NCBI GenBank assembly: GCA_022825925.1
Contig: JAJDVW010000163.1
Location: forward strand, 60,981-124,980
Origin: Pseudomonadales bacterium
GTDB lineage: Bacteria > Pseudomonadota > Gammaproteobacteria > Pseudomonadales > Azotimanducaceae
Direction of reading: 5' to 3'
Length of the DNA stretch: 64,000 nucleotides
The stretch's first letter is position 1, and each line of letters opens with the position of its first letter. A program made the position numbers and the translations under genes. Below are positions 1 to 10,368 of the stretch, piece by piece. The notes below the pieces were generated by a model. The model was given only the letters and a program-made list of their open reading frames with translations, was not told where the DNA came from and did not search any database.

Positions 1-2
1 TC

Positions 3-242
3 CGGCTGAAGGGCGGGGGCTGGTACGAGACGGACTTCAAGTCGGGCGACAAGAAGAACGTCGTCGGCGACGGGTCCCGCGACTCCCGCGAAGGCTCCCG
101 CGAAGGAAAGGAAAGCGGCAAGGAATCCTCCGGCGCGGACTCGAATGGAGAAAAGGCTTCTTCCGCGGCAAGCGGCGACGCCAAAACGTCGAACGGCAAG
201 GGCACCAAGGCCGCGGACGGCGCCTCGACCGCTTCCGGCTAG
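3..242 (+). CDS. C-terminal end of FmdB-type zinc-ribbon protein (5' truncated by window)
   Basis: The reading frame is open from the window edge to a TAG stop. It begins with RLKGGGWYETDFKSGDKKN, the conserved end of the short FmdB/CxxC zinc-ribbon family of putative regulatory proteins. The following ~60 residues are a low-complexity Ser/Gly/Lys/Glu/Ala tail, as is usual for this family. The zinc-binding cysteines would lie upstream of the window. An FmdB-family gene directly before aspS is a common arrangement in Gammaproteobacteria, which supports the call. The molecular role of the family is not established. Confidence 0.6.
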   Translation, partial: RLKGGGWYETDFKSGDKKNVVGDGSRDSREGSREGKESGKESSGADSNGEKASSAASGDAKTSNGKGTKAADGASTASG

Positions 243-365
243 GCGCCTCCAACGCTGCCAACCGGACGCGGCGCCCGCGGCGACACGTTCGAGTTGCCGC
301 CGCAACGCGCGGCGCGGACCCTGACCCATTCGTTTACGGCACGACCGCCCAGAGGAGTTTCAGAC

Positions 366-2132
366 GTGGCCATGCGCACCCATCATTGCGCCGAACTCAC
401 CGCGGCCGACGTCGGCGAGCGCGTGGAACTCAACGGCTGGGTCCACCGCCGGCGCGACCACGGCGGCGTGATCTTCCTCGACCTTCGCGACCACACCGGG
501 ATCGTGCAGGTCGTCTACGATCCCGACGAGCCCGAGAGCTTCGCGACCGCCGACCGCGTCCGCAACGAGTACGTGCTGCGCGCCTCCGGCCGCGTGCGGC
601 CACGGCCGGAGGGCATGGTCAATCCGGACCTCGCGACCGGCGAGATCGAGGTGCTCGGAGCGACCCTGGAGATCCTGAACGCCGCGGAAACGCCGCCGTT
701 CCAGCTCGACGAGTACTCCACCGCCGGCGAGGACATCCGGCTGCGCTACCGGTACCTGGACCTGCGGCGTCCGGAGATGCAGGAGCGCCTCCGGCTGCGG
801 GCGCGCATCACGAGCCACGTGCGCCGATACCTCGAGGACGCCGGCTACCTCGAGGTCGAGACTCCGACGCTGACTCGCGCGACACCGGAGGGAGCGCGCG
901 ACTACCTCGTGCCGAGCCGCACGCAACCCGGGTCGTTCTTCGCGCTGCCCCAGTCCCCCCAGATCTTCAAGCAGCTCCTGATGATGTCGGGCTTCGACCG
1001 CTACTACCAGATCGCCCGCTGCTACCGGGACGAGGACCTGCGCGCCGACCGCCAGCCCGAGTTCACGCAGATCGACGTCGAGGCCGCCTTCGTCACCGAG
1101 TCCGACGTCATGGCGCTCACCGAGGGCATGCTGCGTTCGCTCTTCGACAAGGTTCTCGACGTCTCCCTTCCGGAGTTTCCGGTACTCACCTGGGCAGAGG
1201 CCGTACGGCGTTTCGGCAGCGACAAGCCGGACCTGCGCAACCCGCTGGAACTGGTCGATATCGCCGACCTCATGGTCGAGGTCGACTTCGACGTGTTCCG
1301 CCGACCCGCCAACGACGCGCGCGGCCGCGTGGCCGCGTTGAAGGCGCCGGGCGCGGCGGGCGTGCTGTCCCGCAAGGCCATCGACGACTACCAGGACTTC
1401 GTCGGCGGGTACGGCGCCCGCGGGCTCGCCTACATCAAGGTGAACGACCGCGCCGCGGGCGTCTCCGGCCTGCAGTCGCCGATCCTCAAGTTCCTCGGCG
1501 CGGACGTCGTGGAGCAGGTGCTCGAACGCACCGACGCGGTCGACGGCGACCTGGTCTTCTTCGGCGCCGACCACGAACGCGTCGTGGGCGACGCGCTCGG
1601 CAACCTGCGCCTCCGCCTCGGGGCGGACCTCGGACTCGTCGAAGACCGCTGGGCGCCGCTGTGGGTGACCGACTGGCCCGTGTTCGACGAGGGGCGCGAC
1701 GGCACGCTGACGCCGGCGCACCACCCCTTCACGATGCCGCGCTCCGCCGACGAGATGCAAACGGACCCCGCCCGGGCGCTCGCGAAGGCGTATGATGTGG
1801 TGCTGAACGGAGTCGAACTCGGCGGCGGCTCGATCCGGATCCACGACATCGCGACGCAGCGGAAAGTGTTCGAAACGCTGAACATCGGCCAGGAGGCGGA
1901 AGTCAAGTTCGGCCACCTGCTCGATGCGCTGAGGTACGGCTGTCCCCCCCACGGCGGCATCGCCCTCGGACTCGACCGCCTCACCATGCTCATGGCGGAC
2001 ACCGAAGCGATTCGGGACGTGATCGCCTTTCCCAAGACGCAGACCGCCTTCTGCCACCTGACGGCGGCGCCCGCCCCGGTGGACGCCCACCAGTTGCGGG
2101 ACCTGCACATCCGCGTGACCAAGGCCGGGTAG
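366..2132 (+). CDS. aspS: Aspartate--tRNA ligase (AspRS)
   Basis: Class II aminoacyl-tRNA synthetase that charges tRNA-Asp in the cytoplasm. The N-terminal OB-fold anticodon-binding region ([20 protein letters not shown]) is followed by class II motif 2 ([19 protein letters not shown]), the bacterial-type GAD insertion, and motif 3 ([12 protein letters not shown]) near the C-terminus. About 588 aa, close to the 590 aa of E. coli AspRS. An AGGAG box at 353-357 lies 8 nt before the GTG at 366 and 14 nt before the ATG at 372, so I prefer the GTG start (VAMRTHHC). The frame is also open further upstream, but that extension does not resemble AspRS. First gene of a tight aspS-yebC-ruvCAB cluster. 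Whether the enzyme is discriminating or non-discriminating cannot be read from the sequence. Confidence 0.97.
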   Translation: MAMRTHHCAELTAADVGERVELNGWVHRRRDHGGVIFLDLRDHTGIVQVVYDPDEPESFATADRVRNEYVLRASGRVRPRPEGMVNPDLATGEIEVLGATLEILNAAETPPFQLDEYSTAGEDIRLRYRYLDLRRPEMQERLRLRARITSHVRRYLEDAGYLEVETPTLTRATPEGARDYLVPSRTQPGSFFALPQSPQIFKQLLMMSGFDRYYQIARCYRDEDLRADRQPEFTQIDVEAAFVTESDVMALTEGMLRSLFDKVLDVSLPEFPVLTWAEAVRRFGSDKPDLRNPLELVDIADLMVEVDFDVFRRPANDARGRVAALKAPGAAGVLSRKAIDDYQDFVGGYGARGLAYIKVNDRAAGVSGLQSPILKFLGADVVEQVLERTDAVDGDLVFFGADHERVVGDALGNLRLRLGADLGLVEDRWAPLWVTDWPVFDEGRDGTLTPAHHPFTMPRSADEMQTDPARALAKAYDVVLNGVELGGGSIRIHDIATQRKVFETLNIGQEAEVKFGHLLDALRYGCPPHGGIALGLDRLTMLMADTEAIRDVIAFPKTQTAFCHLTAAPAPVDAHQLRDLHIRVTKAG

Positions 2133-2136
2133 GAAC

Positions 2137-2891
<755 letters not shown>

Positions 2892-2892
<1 letters not shown>

Positions 2893-3404
2893 TGCGGGTC
2901 CTCGGCGTCGATCCAGGTTCCCGGACCACCGGTTACGGCCTGATCGACCGCGACGGCGCGCGCGTGTCCTACGTCGCGAGCGGCTGCATCCGGACCAGCG
3001 GTTCGGACTTCCACGCTCGCCTCGCGGAGATCTACCGCGGGATCGAGACCGTCATCGACGACTACGGTCCCGCCGAGGTGGCGGTCGAGGAGGTGTTCGT
3101 CGCCCGCAACCCGAGTTCCGCCCTGAAGCTCGGCCAGGCGCGCGGCGCCGCCATCGCCGCCGCCATCGCGCGCGACATGCCGGTGACGGGCTACGCGGCG
3201 CGGCGGGTGAAGCAGGCGGTCGTCGGGACGGGAAGCGCGACCAAGCACCAGGTCCAGCACATGGTCCGGGCCGCGCTGGCGCTGCACGAGTCTCCCGCCG
3301 CGGACGCCGCCGATGCCCTGGCCGTGGCCCTCTGTCACGCGCAGTCGAGCAGGAAGGCGGTCGCCGCGAAGGCGGGCGCGCCGAAGACGCGCGCGCGGGC
3401 ATGA
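2892..3404 (+). CDS. ruvC: Crossover junction endodeoxyribonuclease RuvC
   Basis: Holliday-junction resolvase, 170 aa, RNase H fold. The metal-binding acidic residues are visible: Asp7 in [14 protein letters not shown], Glu66/67 in the [20 protein letters not shown] segment, and the two Asp of [11 protein letters not shown] near the C-terminus. It begins at the ATG sharing one base with the yebC stop, and its stop overlaps the ruvA start by 4 nt (ATGA). The reading frame is open upstream of this ATG inside yebC, but only this start gives the canonical RuvC N-terminus. It works with RuvAB to cut recombination junctions in the cytoplasm. Confidence 0.96.
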
Positions 3405-4009
3405 TCGGACGCCTGCACGGCCGCGTTGTCGCCCGGGACGGGAACGTGCTGCTGCTCGACGTGAACGGCGTCGGCTACGAGGTGGAGGTCACCACCGTGA
3501 CCCTGGCTTCGGCCGGCGGCCCCGACGCCGCGGTCGAGCTCTTCACCCACCTCGTCGCGCGCGACGACACGATGACCCTGTTCGGCTTCCGCTCGCTGGT
3601 CGAACGCTCGGTCTTCCGCGTGCTGGTCAAGGTGAACGGCGTGGGGCCGAAGGTCGCGATGACCATCCTCGGGGCGCTGCCCCCCGCGGAACTCGCACGC
3701 TGCGTCGCCGACCGGGACACGCGACTCCTCACCAGGGTCCCCGGTATCGGCAAGAAAACCGCGGAACGGATCGTCATCGAACTCGAAGGCCGCCTCGACG
3801 ATCTGCCCGTCGCCCCGGGCGGCGCGCCGGCCCCCATCGGCCGGGAAGCCGAGGACGCCGTCAGCGCCCTGGTGGCGCTCGGCTGGCGGCCCGCCGAGGC
3901 GCGCAAGGTCGTCGAGTCCGTGCACGTGGACGGCGAGTCCACGGAGGACCTCATCCGCTCCGCCCTCAAGCGGATGGCCGGCCACGAAAGCGCCGACGGG
4001 TCGGCATGA
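3401..4009 (+). CDS. ruvA: Holliday junction branch migration protein RuvA
   Basis: 202 aa, typical RuvA length. The N-terminal OB domain starts [20 protein letters not shown]. It is followed by paired helix-hairpin-helix motifs ([13 protein letters not shown] and [19 protein letters not shown]) that grip the four-way junction. A C-terminal three-helix RuvB-binding domain carries [19 protein letters not shown]. Overlaps ruvC by 4 nt (ATGA) and ruvB by 4 nt, implying translational coupling of the three subunits. Confidence 0.97.
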   Translation: MIGRLHGRVVARDGNVLLLDVNGVGYEVEVTTVTLASAGGPDAAVELFTHLVARDDTMTLFGFRSLVERSVFRVLVKVNGVGPKVAMTILGALPPAELARCVADRDTRLLTRVPGIGKKTAERIVIELEGRLDDLPVAPGGAPAPIGREAEDAVSALVALGWRPAEARKVVESVHVDGESTEDLIRSALKRMAGHESADGSA

Positions 4010-5040
4010 CCATCGAACGGGACCGCATCACCGCCGGCGAAGCGCTGCCGCCCGACCGTTCCGCGGACCGTTCGCTGCGTCCGGTGAGTCTCTCCGAGTA
4101 CGTCGGCCAGACGGCGGTCAAGGAACAGATGGCGCTGGCCATCGCCGCGGCGCGCGGGCGCCACGAGGCCCTCGACCACACCCTCATCTACGGGCCGCCC
4201 GGGCTCGGCAAGACGACGCTGGCGCACATCGTCGCCCACGAGATGGCGGTACAGATCAAGGGGACGTCGGGGCCGGTGATCGAGAAGCCCGGCGACCTGG
4301 CCGCCATGATCACGAACCTCGAACCCGGCGACGTTCTGTTCGTGGACGAGATCCACCGGCTCTCGCCGGTCGTGGAGGAGATCCTCTACCCGGCCATGGA
4401 AGACGCGGAGATAGACATCCTCATCGGCGAGGGCCCGGCCGCCCAGTCGATCAAGTTCCCCCTGCCGCGCTTCACCCTGATCGGCGCGACGACGCGCGCC
4501 GGCCTCCTGACCTCCCCGCTCCGCGACCGCTTCGGCATCGTGCAGCGGCTGGAGTTCTACTCGGTCGGGGAACTGACGCAGATCGTCACGACGGCGGCGG
4601 AGAAGCTCGCCGTCGCGATCGACGGCGACGGCGCCCGCGAGGTCGCGCGCCGCTCCAGGGGAACCCCCCGCATCGCGAACCGTCTCCTCCGCCGCGTGCG
4701 CGACTACGTGCAGGTCAAGGGCGACGGGCGCATCGACGCCGCCTCCGCCGGCCGCGGCCTCGAGATGCTCGCGGTCGACGACCGCGGCTTCGACAGCATG
4801 GACCGCAAGCTGCTGCGCACGGTGATCGACCACTTCCAGGGCGGTCCCGTGGGTCTCGACTCCCTCGCGGCCGCCGTCAGCGAGGAACGCGACACCATCG
4901 AGGACGTGCTCGAGCCGTACCTCATCCAGCAGGGCTTCTTGGTGCGGACCCCGCGCGGGCGCGTCGCCACCGAGAAGGCGTACCATCACTTCGGCCTGAA
5001 GAAGGCCGCCGACGGCGCCCAAAGCGCCCTGGACATCTGA
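4006..5040 (+). CDS. ruvB: Holliday junction branch migration ATPase RuvB
   Basis: 344-aa AAA+ motor of the RuvAB branch-migration complex. Visible motifs are Walker [13 protein letters not shown], Walker [11 protein letters not shown], the sensor-1 region [10 protein letters not shown] with the arginine finger in SPLRDRFG, and the C-terminal winged helix ending with [16 protein letters not shown]. The start is the ATG overlapping the ruvA stop (ATGA), and the stop overlaps the tolQ start by one base. The preceding residues [21 protein letters not shown] are the usual RuvB lead-in. Confidence 0.98.
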   Translation: MTIERDRITAGEALPPDRSADRSLRPVSLSEYVGQTAVKEQMALAIAAARGRHEALDHTLIYGPPGLGKTTLAHIVAHEMAVQIKGTSGPVIEKPGDLAAMITNLEPGDVLFVDEIHRLSPVVEEILYPAMEDAEIDILIGEGPAAQSIKFPLPRFTLIGATTRAGLLTSPLRDRFGIVQRLEFYSVGELTQIVTTAAEKLAVAIDGDGAREVARRSRGTPRIANRLLRRVRDYVQVKGDGRIDAASAGRGLEMLAVDDRGFDSMDRKLLRTVIDHFQGGPVGLDSLAAAVSEERDTIEDVLEPYLIQQGFLVRTPRGRVATEKAYHHFGLKKAADGAQSALDI

Positions 5041-5714
5041 TGCCCGAACAGCTCTCCATCTACGAGATCCTCGTCAACGCGAGCCCGCTCGTACAGTTCG
5101 TGATGGTCATCCTGGCGCTGGCGTCGGTGATCTCCTGGATGATGATCTTCCAGCGCTGGTTCGCCCTGAACCGGGTGCGCCGCCAGATGGACGACTTCGA
5201 GGAAGAGTTCTGGTCCGGCGTGGACCTGCGGGAACTCTACGGCGAACTCGAGGAGGAGGAGCATCTGAACGGCAGCGAGACGGTCTTCCAGTCCGGCTTC
5301 CGCGAGTTCCTCCGTCTCTCCGAGCAGGCCGGCGCGGACCCGGATGCCGTGATGCAGGGCGTGCAGCGCGCGATGCGCGTCGCGTTGACCCGGGAGGAGG
5401 AGTCCCTGGAGCGGCATCTCGCGTTCCTTGCGACCGTCGGCTCGACGAGTCCCTACGTCGGCCTGTTCGGTACCGTGTGGGGGATCATGAACGCGTTCCG
5501 GAACCTCGCGAACATGAGCCAGGCGACGCTCGCATCGGTGGCGCCGGGCATCTCCGAGGCGCTCATCGCCACGGCGATGGGGCTGTTCGCCGCCATCCCC
5601 GCGGTGATCGGGTACAACCGTTTCTCGGCACGGGTGGAGGTGCTGATGAAACGCTACGAGGCGTTCGCCGACGAGTTGACGAGCATCCTGTACCGCGCAT
5701 CGCACCAGACCTGA
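5040..5714 (+). CDS. tolQ: Tol-Pal system proton channel subunit TolQ
   Basis: 224-aa inner-membrane MotA/TolQ/ExbB protein that couples the proton motive force to TolA during cell-envelope constriction. Three hydrophobic segments are visible: VQFVMVILALASVISWMMIF, a second around TSPYVGLFGTVWGIMNAF, and a third around ALIATAMGLFAAIPAVIGYN. Between the first two lies the expected long cytoplasmic loop. The ATG shares its first base with the ruvB stop, so ruvB and the tol genes are one transcription unit here. ybgC, often the first gene of the tol operon, is absent. Confidence 0.95.
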   Translation: MPEQLSIYEILVNASPLVQFVMVILALASVISWMMIFQRWFALNRVRRQMDDFEEEFWSGVDLRELYGELEEEEHLNGSETVFQSGFREFLRLSEQAGADPDAVMQGVQRAMRVALTREEESLERHLAFLATVGSTSPYVGLFGTVWGIMNAFRNLANMSQATLASVAPGISEALIATAMGLFAAIPAVIGYNRFSARVEVLMKRYEAFADELTSILYRASHQT

Positions 5715-5738
5715 GCAGGAACCGCCCGGAACCCCCAG

Positions 5739-6173
5739 ATGGCCGTTCGCCGCAAACCGATGTCGGAGATCAACGTCGTCCCGTACATCGACGTGATGCT
5801 CGTGCTGCTGGTGATCTTCATGGCCACGGCGCCGCTGTTCACGCAGGGCGTGGAGGTGGACCTGCCCCAGGCGCCGTCGGAGCCGCTGCCGGACGACGAC
5901 AACGACCCGCTGGTGGTCAGCGTCAAGCGCGACGGCGCGATCTTCCTCAACATCGGCATCCGGCGGGACGACGAGAAGGGCCGCCGCGTCACGATCTTCT
6001 CGCTGGAGGACCAGGCGACGCGCGTCATCGGCGCGCGTCCCACGGTGCCCGTCTACGTCCGGGCCGACCGCGAAATCGAGTACGGCGAGGTGGTCAAGGT
6101 CATGACCGTGCTGCAGAAGGCCGGCGCCGAGAGCGTGGGTCTCATCACGGACCCGCCGGACCTGTCGGGCTGA
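5739..6173 (+). CDS. tolR: Tol-Pal system protein TolR (ExbD/TolR family)
   Basis: 144 aa, single N-terminal membrane span (VVPYIDVMLVLLVIFMATAP) with the conserved Asp of the ExbD/TolR proton pathway in PYIDVMLVLL. A periplasmic domain follows that ends VMTVLQKAGAESVGLIT, a family hallmark. Forms the stator with TolQ. Begins 24 nt after tolQ and ends 4 nt before tolA. Confidence 0.95.
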   Translation: MAVRRKPMSEINVVPYIDVMLVLLVIFMATAPLFTQGVEVDLPQAPSEPLPDDDNDPLVVSVKRDGAIFLNIGIRRDDEKGRRVTIFSLEDQATRVIGARPTVPVYVRADREIEYGEVVKVMTVLQKAGAESVGLITDPPDLSG

Positions 6174-6177
6174 ACCG

Positions 6178-6873
6178 GTGCTCCGCGACTATCCCGTGCC
6201 CTTGGTCCTGGCGCTCCTCCTGCACGTCGGCGCGGGGCTCGCACTCGTGCGGGGCTGGACGCCCGAGAACGACGACGCCCTCGTCATCCGCCCGGACATC
6301 GTCAGCGCCCGGCTCATCGTCCTCGAGCCCCCGAAACCGCAGGCGACGCGCCGGCTGTCGGCGCCGCAACCGGCCGCGGCGCCGGCGCCCCCGAAACAGG
6401 CCGCCCCGGAGCCCGCACCACCGAAGGTGGACCCGGCGGAACGGGAACGCCAGAAGCGCGAAGCGGAGCGGGCGCGCGAGGAGGCCGCCCGCAGGGAGCG
6501 TCTGGAGAAGCTCGCCGAGACGGCCTTCAAGGACGCCCTCGACCGCGAGGGGATCGAGCTGGCCGGCAATGCGCAGACGGACGCGGCGCTCTCGTATGTG
6601 GCGGGCATCTACCAGGCCGTCGTGCGCAACTGGTCGCGGCCGCCCTCGGCCCGCAACGACATGCAGGCCGAGCTGCTGGTCGAACTGATTCCCACGGGGG
6701 AGGTCGTGTCCGTGACGCTCGTGTCGTCCAGCGGCAACGCGGCGTTCGACCGGTCCGCGGAGGCGGCGGTCCGCAAGACGCGGCGCTTCCAGGTGCCGGA
6801 GGACATCGGGCTCTTCGAGGCCCGCTTCCGCCGGTTCACATTGCTGTTCAAACCGGAGGACCTGCTACGTTGA
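6178..6873 (+). CDS. tolA: Cell envelope integrity protein TolA (short form)
   Basis: The GTG start lies 4 nt after the tolR stop. One N-terminal membrane helix (VPLVLALLLHVGAGLALV) is followed by a Pro/Ala-rich stretch. Next comes a short charged helix rich in Glu/Arg/Ala (ERERQKREAERAREEAARRE). The C-terminal TonB/TolA-like domain (YVAGIYQAVVRNWSRPP, then AAFDRSAEAAVRKTRRFQVP) contacts Pal/TolB. At 231 aa it is much shorter than the ~420-aa E. coli protein because the central helical rod is short. Links inner and outer membranes in the Tol-Pal complex. The stop overlaps the tolB start. Confidence 0.9.
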   Translation: MLRDYPVPLVLALLLHVGAGLALVRGWTPENDDALVIRPDIVSARLIVLEPPKPQATRRLSAPQPAAAPAPPKQAAPEPAPPKVDPAERERQKREAERAREEAARRERLEKLAETAFKDALDREGIELAGNAQTDAALSYVAGIYQAVVRNWSRPPSARNDMQAELLVELIPTGEVVSVTLVSSSGNAAFDRSAEAAVRKTRRFQVPEDIGLFEARFRRFTLLFKPEDLLR

Positions 6874-8198
6874 CCGCGCACAGCCACTGGCGTTCACTCG
6901 CCTTCGCCACCGCCCTGACCGTTACCTTGCCGGCGGCCGGGGCCGGCGAGAAGATCATCATCGACCAGGGATACGACGACCAGACCCGGATCGCCGTGGT
7001 GCCGTTCGGGACCCCAGGCGACGACGACGCGGGGATCGCGCCCGTCGTGTCGTTCGACCTGGCGCGGAGCGGCCAGTTCGACCCGCTGCCGCCGGAGAAC
7101 ATGCTGTCCCTCCCCACGCGGCCCGAGGAGGTGTTCTTCCGGGACTGGCGCGTGCTCGGCGTCGAGTACGTCGTGGTCGGGCGGATGTGGGAACTCGGGG
7201 CAGGCGAACTGGTGACCTCCTACCACCTCCTCGACGTGTTCAACGAGCGCGAACTGCTCTCGGGACGGCTCGCGGCGCCCGCCGCCAAGCGCCGCGACAT
7301 CGCCCATCGCATCTCCGACGAGGTGTTCGAGCAGATCACCGGGATCCCCGGGGCGTTCTCTACCCGGATCATCTACGTCCTGGCGCTCGACGCCGGCACG
7401 CCCCACGCCCGCTACCGTCTGGAGATCGCGGACTCGGACGGCGAGCGCGCGCGCACGCTGTTCGACTCGGACCAGCCCCTGCTGTCCGCAAGCTGGTCTC
7501 CGGACGCGAAGCGCGTCGCGTACGTGTCCTTCGAGAGCGGGCGCCAGGCGGTCGTCATCCAGAACCTGGTCACCGGCGAGCGGACGCGCGTCGCCGAGTA
7601 CCGCGGTCTCAACGGCGCACCCGTCTTCTCGCCGGACGGCAACCGCCTCGCGCTGGTCCTGTCCCGGGACGGCAACCCCGAGATCTACGTCAAGGACCTC
7701 GTCGGTGGAGACCTCCGGCGGATTACCCGCTATCCGTCCGCCATCGACACGGAGCCGAGCTGGACCCCGGACGGCGACAGCCTGATCTTCACCTCGGACC
7801 GGGGCGGACGCCCGCAGATCTACCAACTGGAACTCGCCACCTCGATGGTCGAGCGCCTGACGTTCCAGGGGGACTACAACGCCCGCGCGCGCCTGCTGCC
7901 GGACGGACAGCATCTCGTCTACGTGCACCGCCGCAACGGCACCTACCACATCGCCTGGCAGGCCCTCGAGCGGGAGGACGTGCGCGTGCTGACCGAGACC
8001 TCCCTGGACGAATCGCCGTCCATCGCGCCAAACGGCACCATGCTGATCTACGCGACGCAGGACCGGGGCCGGGGTATACTGGCCGTCGTGTCAATCGACG
8101 GTCGCGTAAGGTATCGCTTGCCCTCAGCGGAGGGGGACGTGCGGGAACCGGCCTGGTCGCCGTATATCGATGCGCTGTCCCCGTCGAGTGGCCACTAG
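6870..8198 (+). CDS. tolB: Tol-Pal system beta-propeller protein TolB
   Basis: Periplasmic protein that shuttles between TolA and Pal. It uses a TTG start that overlaps the tolA stop by 4 nt and has a GGAGGA box 9 nt upstream (6855-6860). Signal peptide: hydrophobic SLAFATALTVTLPAAGAGE with a likely cut after AGA. The N-terminal domain carries DQTRIAVVPFG. The C-terminal six-bladed propeller shows repeated WSPDAKRVAYVS, FSPDGNRLALVLS and WTPDGDSLIFTSDRGGRPQIY units. 442 aa, normal length. Confidence 0.95.
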   Translation: MTAHSHWRSLAFATALTVTLPAAGAGEKIIIDQGYDDQTRIAVVPFGTPGDDDAGIAPVVSFDLARSGQFDPLPPENMLSLPTRPEEVFFRDWRVLGVEYVVVGRMWELGAGELVTSYHLLDVFNERELLSGRLAAPAAKRRDIAHRISDEVFEQITGIPGAFSTRIIYVLALDAGTPHARYRLEIADSDGERARTLFDSDQPLLSASWSPDAKRVAYVSFESGRQAVVIQNLVTGERTRVAEYRGLNGAPVFSPDGNRLALVLSRDGNPEIYVKDLVGGDLRRITRYPSAIDTEPSWTPDGDSLIFTSDRGGRPQIYQLELATSMVERLTFQGDYNARARLLPDGQHLVYVHRRNGTYHIAWQALEREDVRVLTETSLDESPSIAPNGTMLIYATQDRGRGILAVVSIDGRVRYRLPSAEGDVREPAWSPYIDALSPSSGH

Positions 8199-8215
8199 GT
8201 GAACAGGAGACAGAA

Positions 8216-8773
8216 ATGACACAGGCAAGGGCCACGCACGGCTCCCGACCTCGGTTTTCCCTGCTCGTCGTACTTCTTGCCGGAGGGGTCCTGGCGGGTT
8301 GCGCGGGCTGCACGACCCCGGCTCCCGAGCCGGTCCCGGTTCCGGAGGAAACGGCGCCGCCCATGGTGGAACCCACGCCTGACCCGGAGCCCGCCGGTCC
8401 CCCGACGGATGCGGAAGGCGTCTGGTTGGGGCCGGACGGACGACCGCTGGCGCGCACGCTGCACTTCGATTTCGACAAGGCCGTGATCAGGCCGGCGGAT
8501 CTGCGCACGCTCGAGCGGCACGCGGACTTCCTGCGCGCGAACCGCAACCGTTCCCTTCTGGTCGAGGGTCACTGCGACGAACGCGGCACGCGCGAGTACA
8601 ACCTGGCGCTGGGCGAACGCCGCGCCAACGCCGTGCGCAGCTTCCTGATGTCGGACGGCGTACGGGACTCGCAGATCGAGACCGTCAGCTACGGCGAGGA
8701 ACGCCCGGTGGATGTCGGCCACGACGAGTCCGCGTGGAGCAAGAACCGCCGGGCGGAGCTGATCTATCGGTGA
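8216..8773 (+). CDS. pal: Peptidoglycan-associated lipoprotein Pal
   Basis: 185-aa outer-membrane lipoprotein. The lipobox LAGC puts the acylated Cys at residue 29 after the hydrophobic run FSLLVVLLAGGVLAGC. A Pro-rich linker precedes the OmpA-like peptidoglycan-binding domain (LHFDFDKAVIRPADL, then LLVEGHCDERGTREYNLALG, with the conserved NxxLGxxRA-type helix and a terminal NRRAELIY). An AGGAGA box (8206-8211) precedes the ATG. Ends 1 nt before the cpoB start. Confidence 0.96.
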   Translation: MTQARATHGSRPRFSLLVVLLAGGVLAGCAGCTTPAPEPVPVPEETAPPMVEPTPDPEPAGPPTDAEGVWLGPDGRPLARTLHFDFDKAVIRPADLRTLERHADFLRANRNRSLLVEGHCDERGTREYNLALGERRANAVRSFLMSDGVRDSQIETVSYGEERPVDVGHDESAWSKNRRAELIYR

Positions 8774-8774
8774 G

Positions 8775-9677
8775 ATGACTCGCCGGCACCGCCGTTACAC
8801 ATCCGCGAGCGCCACCGTGTTTTCATGCGAGGGGCAAGCCCCTCGCGCTCCCCTCTTCTTCGAGGGGCAAGCCCCTCGCGCTCCCCGGCTGAGGGCTCTC
8901 GCGCTCCCCCTGCTTGTCTCCGCTACGGCCTGGGGCGCGGCGCCGGTCGAGGAGTCCACGGGGACCGAACTCACGCCGCCCGTTCGGGTGGCGCCTCCCG
9001 CGGCTCGCCCGGCTCCCCGGGAACAGAGCGGCGCCGAGCAGTCGCCGTCCACGGGGGGGGCCAGCGACCTCGCGCGGACTTTCTACCAGTTGCAGCTGCT
9101 CAGGGAAGAGGTCCAGGCGCTACGCGGCGCGGTCGAGGAGCAGCAACACCGCCTCGACCTGCTCCACCGGGAGCAGCAGGAGCGCTACCTCGGCCTCGAC
9201 CGGCGCATCTCCGCGCTCCAGAGCGGCGTCCCCACGGCCGCTCCGACGCCCCGCCCGGTCCCGCGCGATCCGCAACCCGTGGACACCCTGCCCCGGACCG
9301 GAGGCACCGAGGCGGACGCCTACCGGAACGCGTACGCGATGATCGAGCGGGGCGAGCTGGATACGGCCGCCAACGCCCTCGAGCGCCTGATCGACGACTT
9401 TCCGAACGGCCAGTACACGCCCAACGCCTTCTACTGGCTGGGCGCGCTTCACCGCAAGGCCGGCGAGCTGGAGCGGGCACGCCAATCCCTCGTGCAGGTG
9501 ATCACGCTCTACCCCGACCACAACAAGGCGCCGGATGCCCTGTACAACCTCGGCGTGGTGTACGCGGAACTCGGCGACACCGCCCGTGCGCGGATGTACC
9601 TCGGGAGGGTGCAGCAACAGCATCCGGGTTCCACGGCAGCCGGGCTGGCCAGGACGTACGCGGCCAACCTGCCGTAA
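8775..9677 (+). CDS. cpoB: Cell division coordinator CpoB (YbgF), with repeat insertion in the leader
   Basis: 300-aa periplasmic TPR protein that links PBP1B activity with Tol-Pal. Order: leader, a coiled coil ([20 protein letters not shown], continuing to about residue 145), a Pro-rich linker, then TPR repeats ([20 protein letters not shown], then [20 protein letters not shown], then [16 protein letters not shown]). The hydrophobic signal core [19 protein letters not shown] does not start until about residue 40. It is preceded by two copies of the peptide EGQAPRAP encoded by a tandem palindromic DNA repeat. Either the leader is unusually long or translation starts downstream at a non-ATG codon. 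The rest of the gene is intact. Confidence 0.9.
   Translation: MTRRHRRYTSASATVFSCEGQAPRAPLFFEGQAPRAPRLRALALPLLVSATAWGAAPVEESTGTELTPPVRVAPPAARPAPREQSGAEQSPSTGGASDLARTFYQLQLLREEVQALRGAVEEQQHRLDLLHREQQERYLGLDRRISALQSGVPTAAPTPRPVPRDPQPVDTLPRTGGTEADAYRNAYAMIERGELDTAANALERLIDDFPNGQYTPNAFYWLGALHRKAGELERARQSLVQVITLYPDHNKAPDALYNLGVVYAELGDTARARMYLGRVQQQHPGSTAAGLARTYAANLP
8827..8886 (+). repeat. Tandem palindromic repeat inside the cpoB leader
   Basis: Two nearly identical 26-bp units (8828-8853 and 8861-8886) separated by 7 bp. Each contains a perfect GC-rich hairpin of the form CGAGGGGC-AA-GCCCCTCG and reads in frame as EGQAPRAP. The unit length and in-frame palindrome resemble mobile palindromic elements that insert in coding sequences. 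No third copy was noticed in this window. Confidence 0.8.
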
Positions 9678-9721
9678 ACACGACGTGCGCCGTGGGCGCG
9701 TCGCTCCGCCAGAGCGAGGCC

Positions 9722-10366
9722 GTGAGCTCCCTCCGCATTACCGAGATCTTTCACTCCCTCCAGGGAGAGTCGCGGACGGCCGGAAAGCCGACGACGTTCG
9801 TGCGCCTGACCGGCTGTCCGCTACGCTGCCAGTACTGCGATACGGCCTACGCGTTCAGCGGCGGCACGCTCATGGCGGTCGCCGAAGTGGTCGAGCGGGT
9901 GGCGGCGTTGCCGGCGCGAAGGGTGACCGTCACGGGCGGCGAACCGCTCGCGCAAGCCGCCGTGCACGTACTGATGACCGCGCTCGCCGACGGCGGGTAC
10001 GACGTGTCGCTCGAGACCGGCGGCGCCATCGACATCTCGACCGTGGACCGGCGCGTATCCATCGTCATGGATCTGAAGACGCCCGGCTCCAACGAGTGCG
10101 GACGCAACCGGTACGCGAACATCGAGCACCTCGCCGCCAAGGACCAGGTGAAGTTCGTCATCTGCGACGCGGCCGACTACGCCTGGGCCAAGGAGCAGTG
10201 CGGAACCTGGCGGCTCACCGAACGCGTGGGCGAAGTCCTGTTCTCCCCGTCCGCCTCGGAAATGTCACCCTCGGTGCTCGCGGACTGGATCCTGCGCGAC
10301 GGTCTCGACGTGCGCTTCCAGGTGCAACTGCACAAGGTGCTCTGGGGCGACACCCCCGGGCGTTGA
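9722..10366 (+). CDS. queE: 7-carboxy-7-deazaguanine synthase QueE
   Basis: Radical SAM enzyme of queuosine/7-deazaguanine biosynthesis that contracts 6-carboxytetrahydropterin to CDG. The Cx3Cx2C cluster motif is present in [17 protein letters not shown], with the substrate-loop signature FHSLQGES near the N-terminus and VTVTGGEPL further in. About 214 aa, family-typical. The GTG at 9722 gives the usual start ([14 protein letters not shown]). An in-frame GTG at 9692 would add 10 residues. Neither has a strong ribosome-binding site. Directly upstream of queC. Confidence 0.94.
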   Translation: MSSLRITEIFHSLQGESRTAGKPTTFVRLTGCPLRCQYCDTAYAFSGGTLMAVAEVVERVAALPARRVTVTGGEPLAQAAVHVLMTALADGGYDVSLETGGAIDISTVDRRVSIVMDLKTPGSNECGRNRYANIEHLAAKDQVKFVICDAADYAWAKEQCGTWRLTERVGEVLFSPSASEMSPSVLADWILRDGLDVRFQVQLHKVLWGDTPGR

Positions 10367-10368
10367 CC

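Noticed and set aside
3313..4000. Upstream extension of the ruvB frame
   Set aside because: It overlaps ruvC/ruvA in another frame, is Arg/Pro-rich, and the canonical RuvB start is the ATG at 4006.
8827..8886. CRISPR-like repeat units
   Set aside because: Only two units with a 7-bp spacer; far too short for a CRISPR array and in a coding frame.
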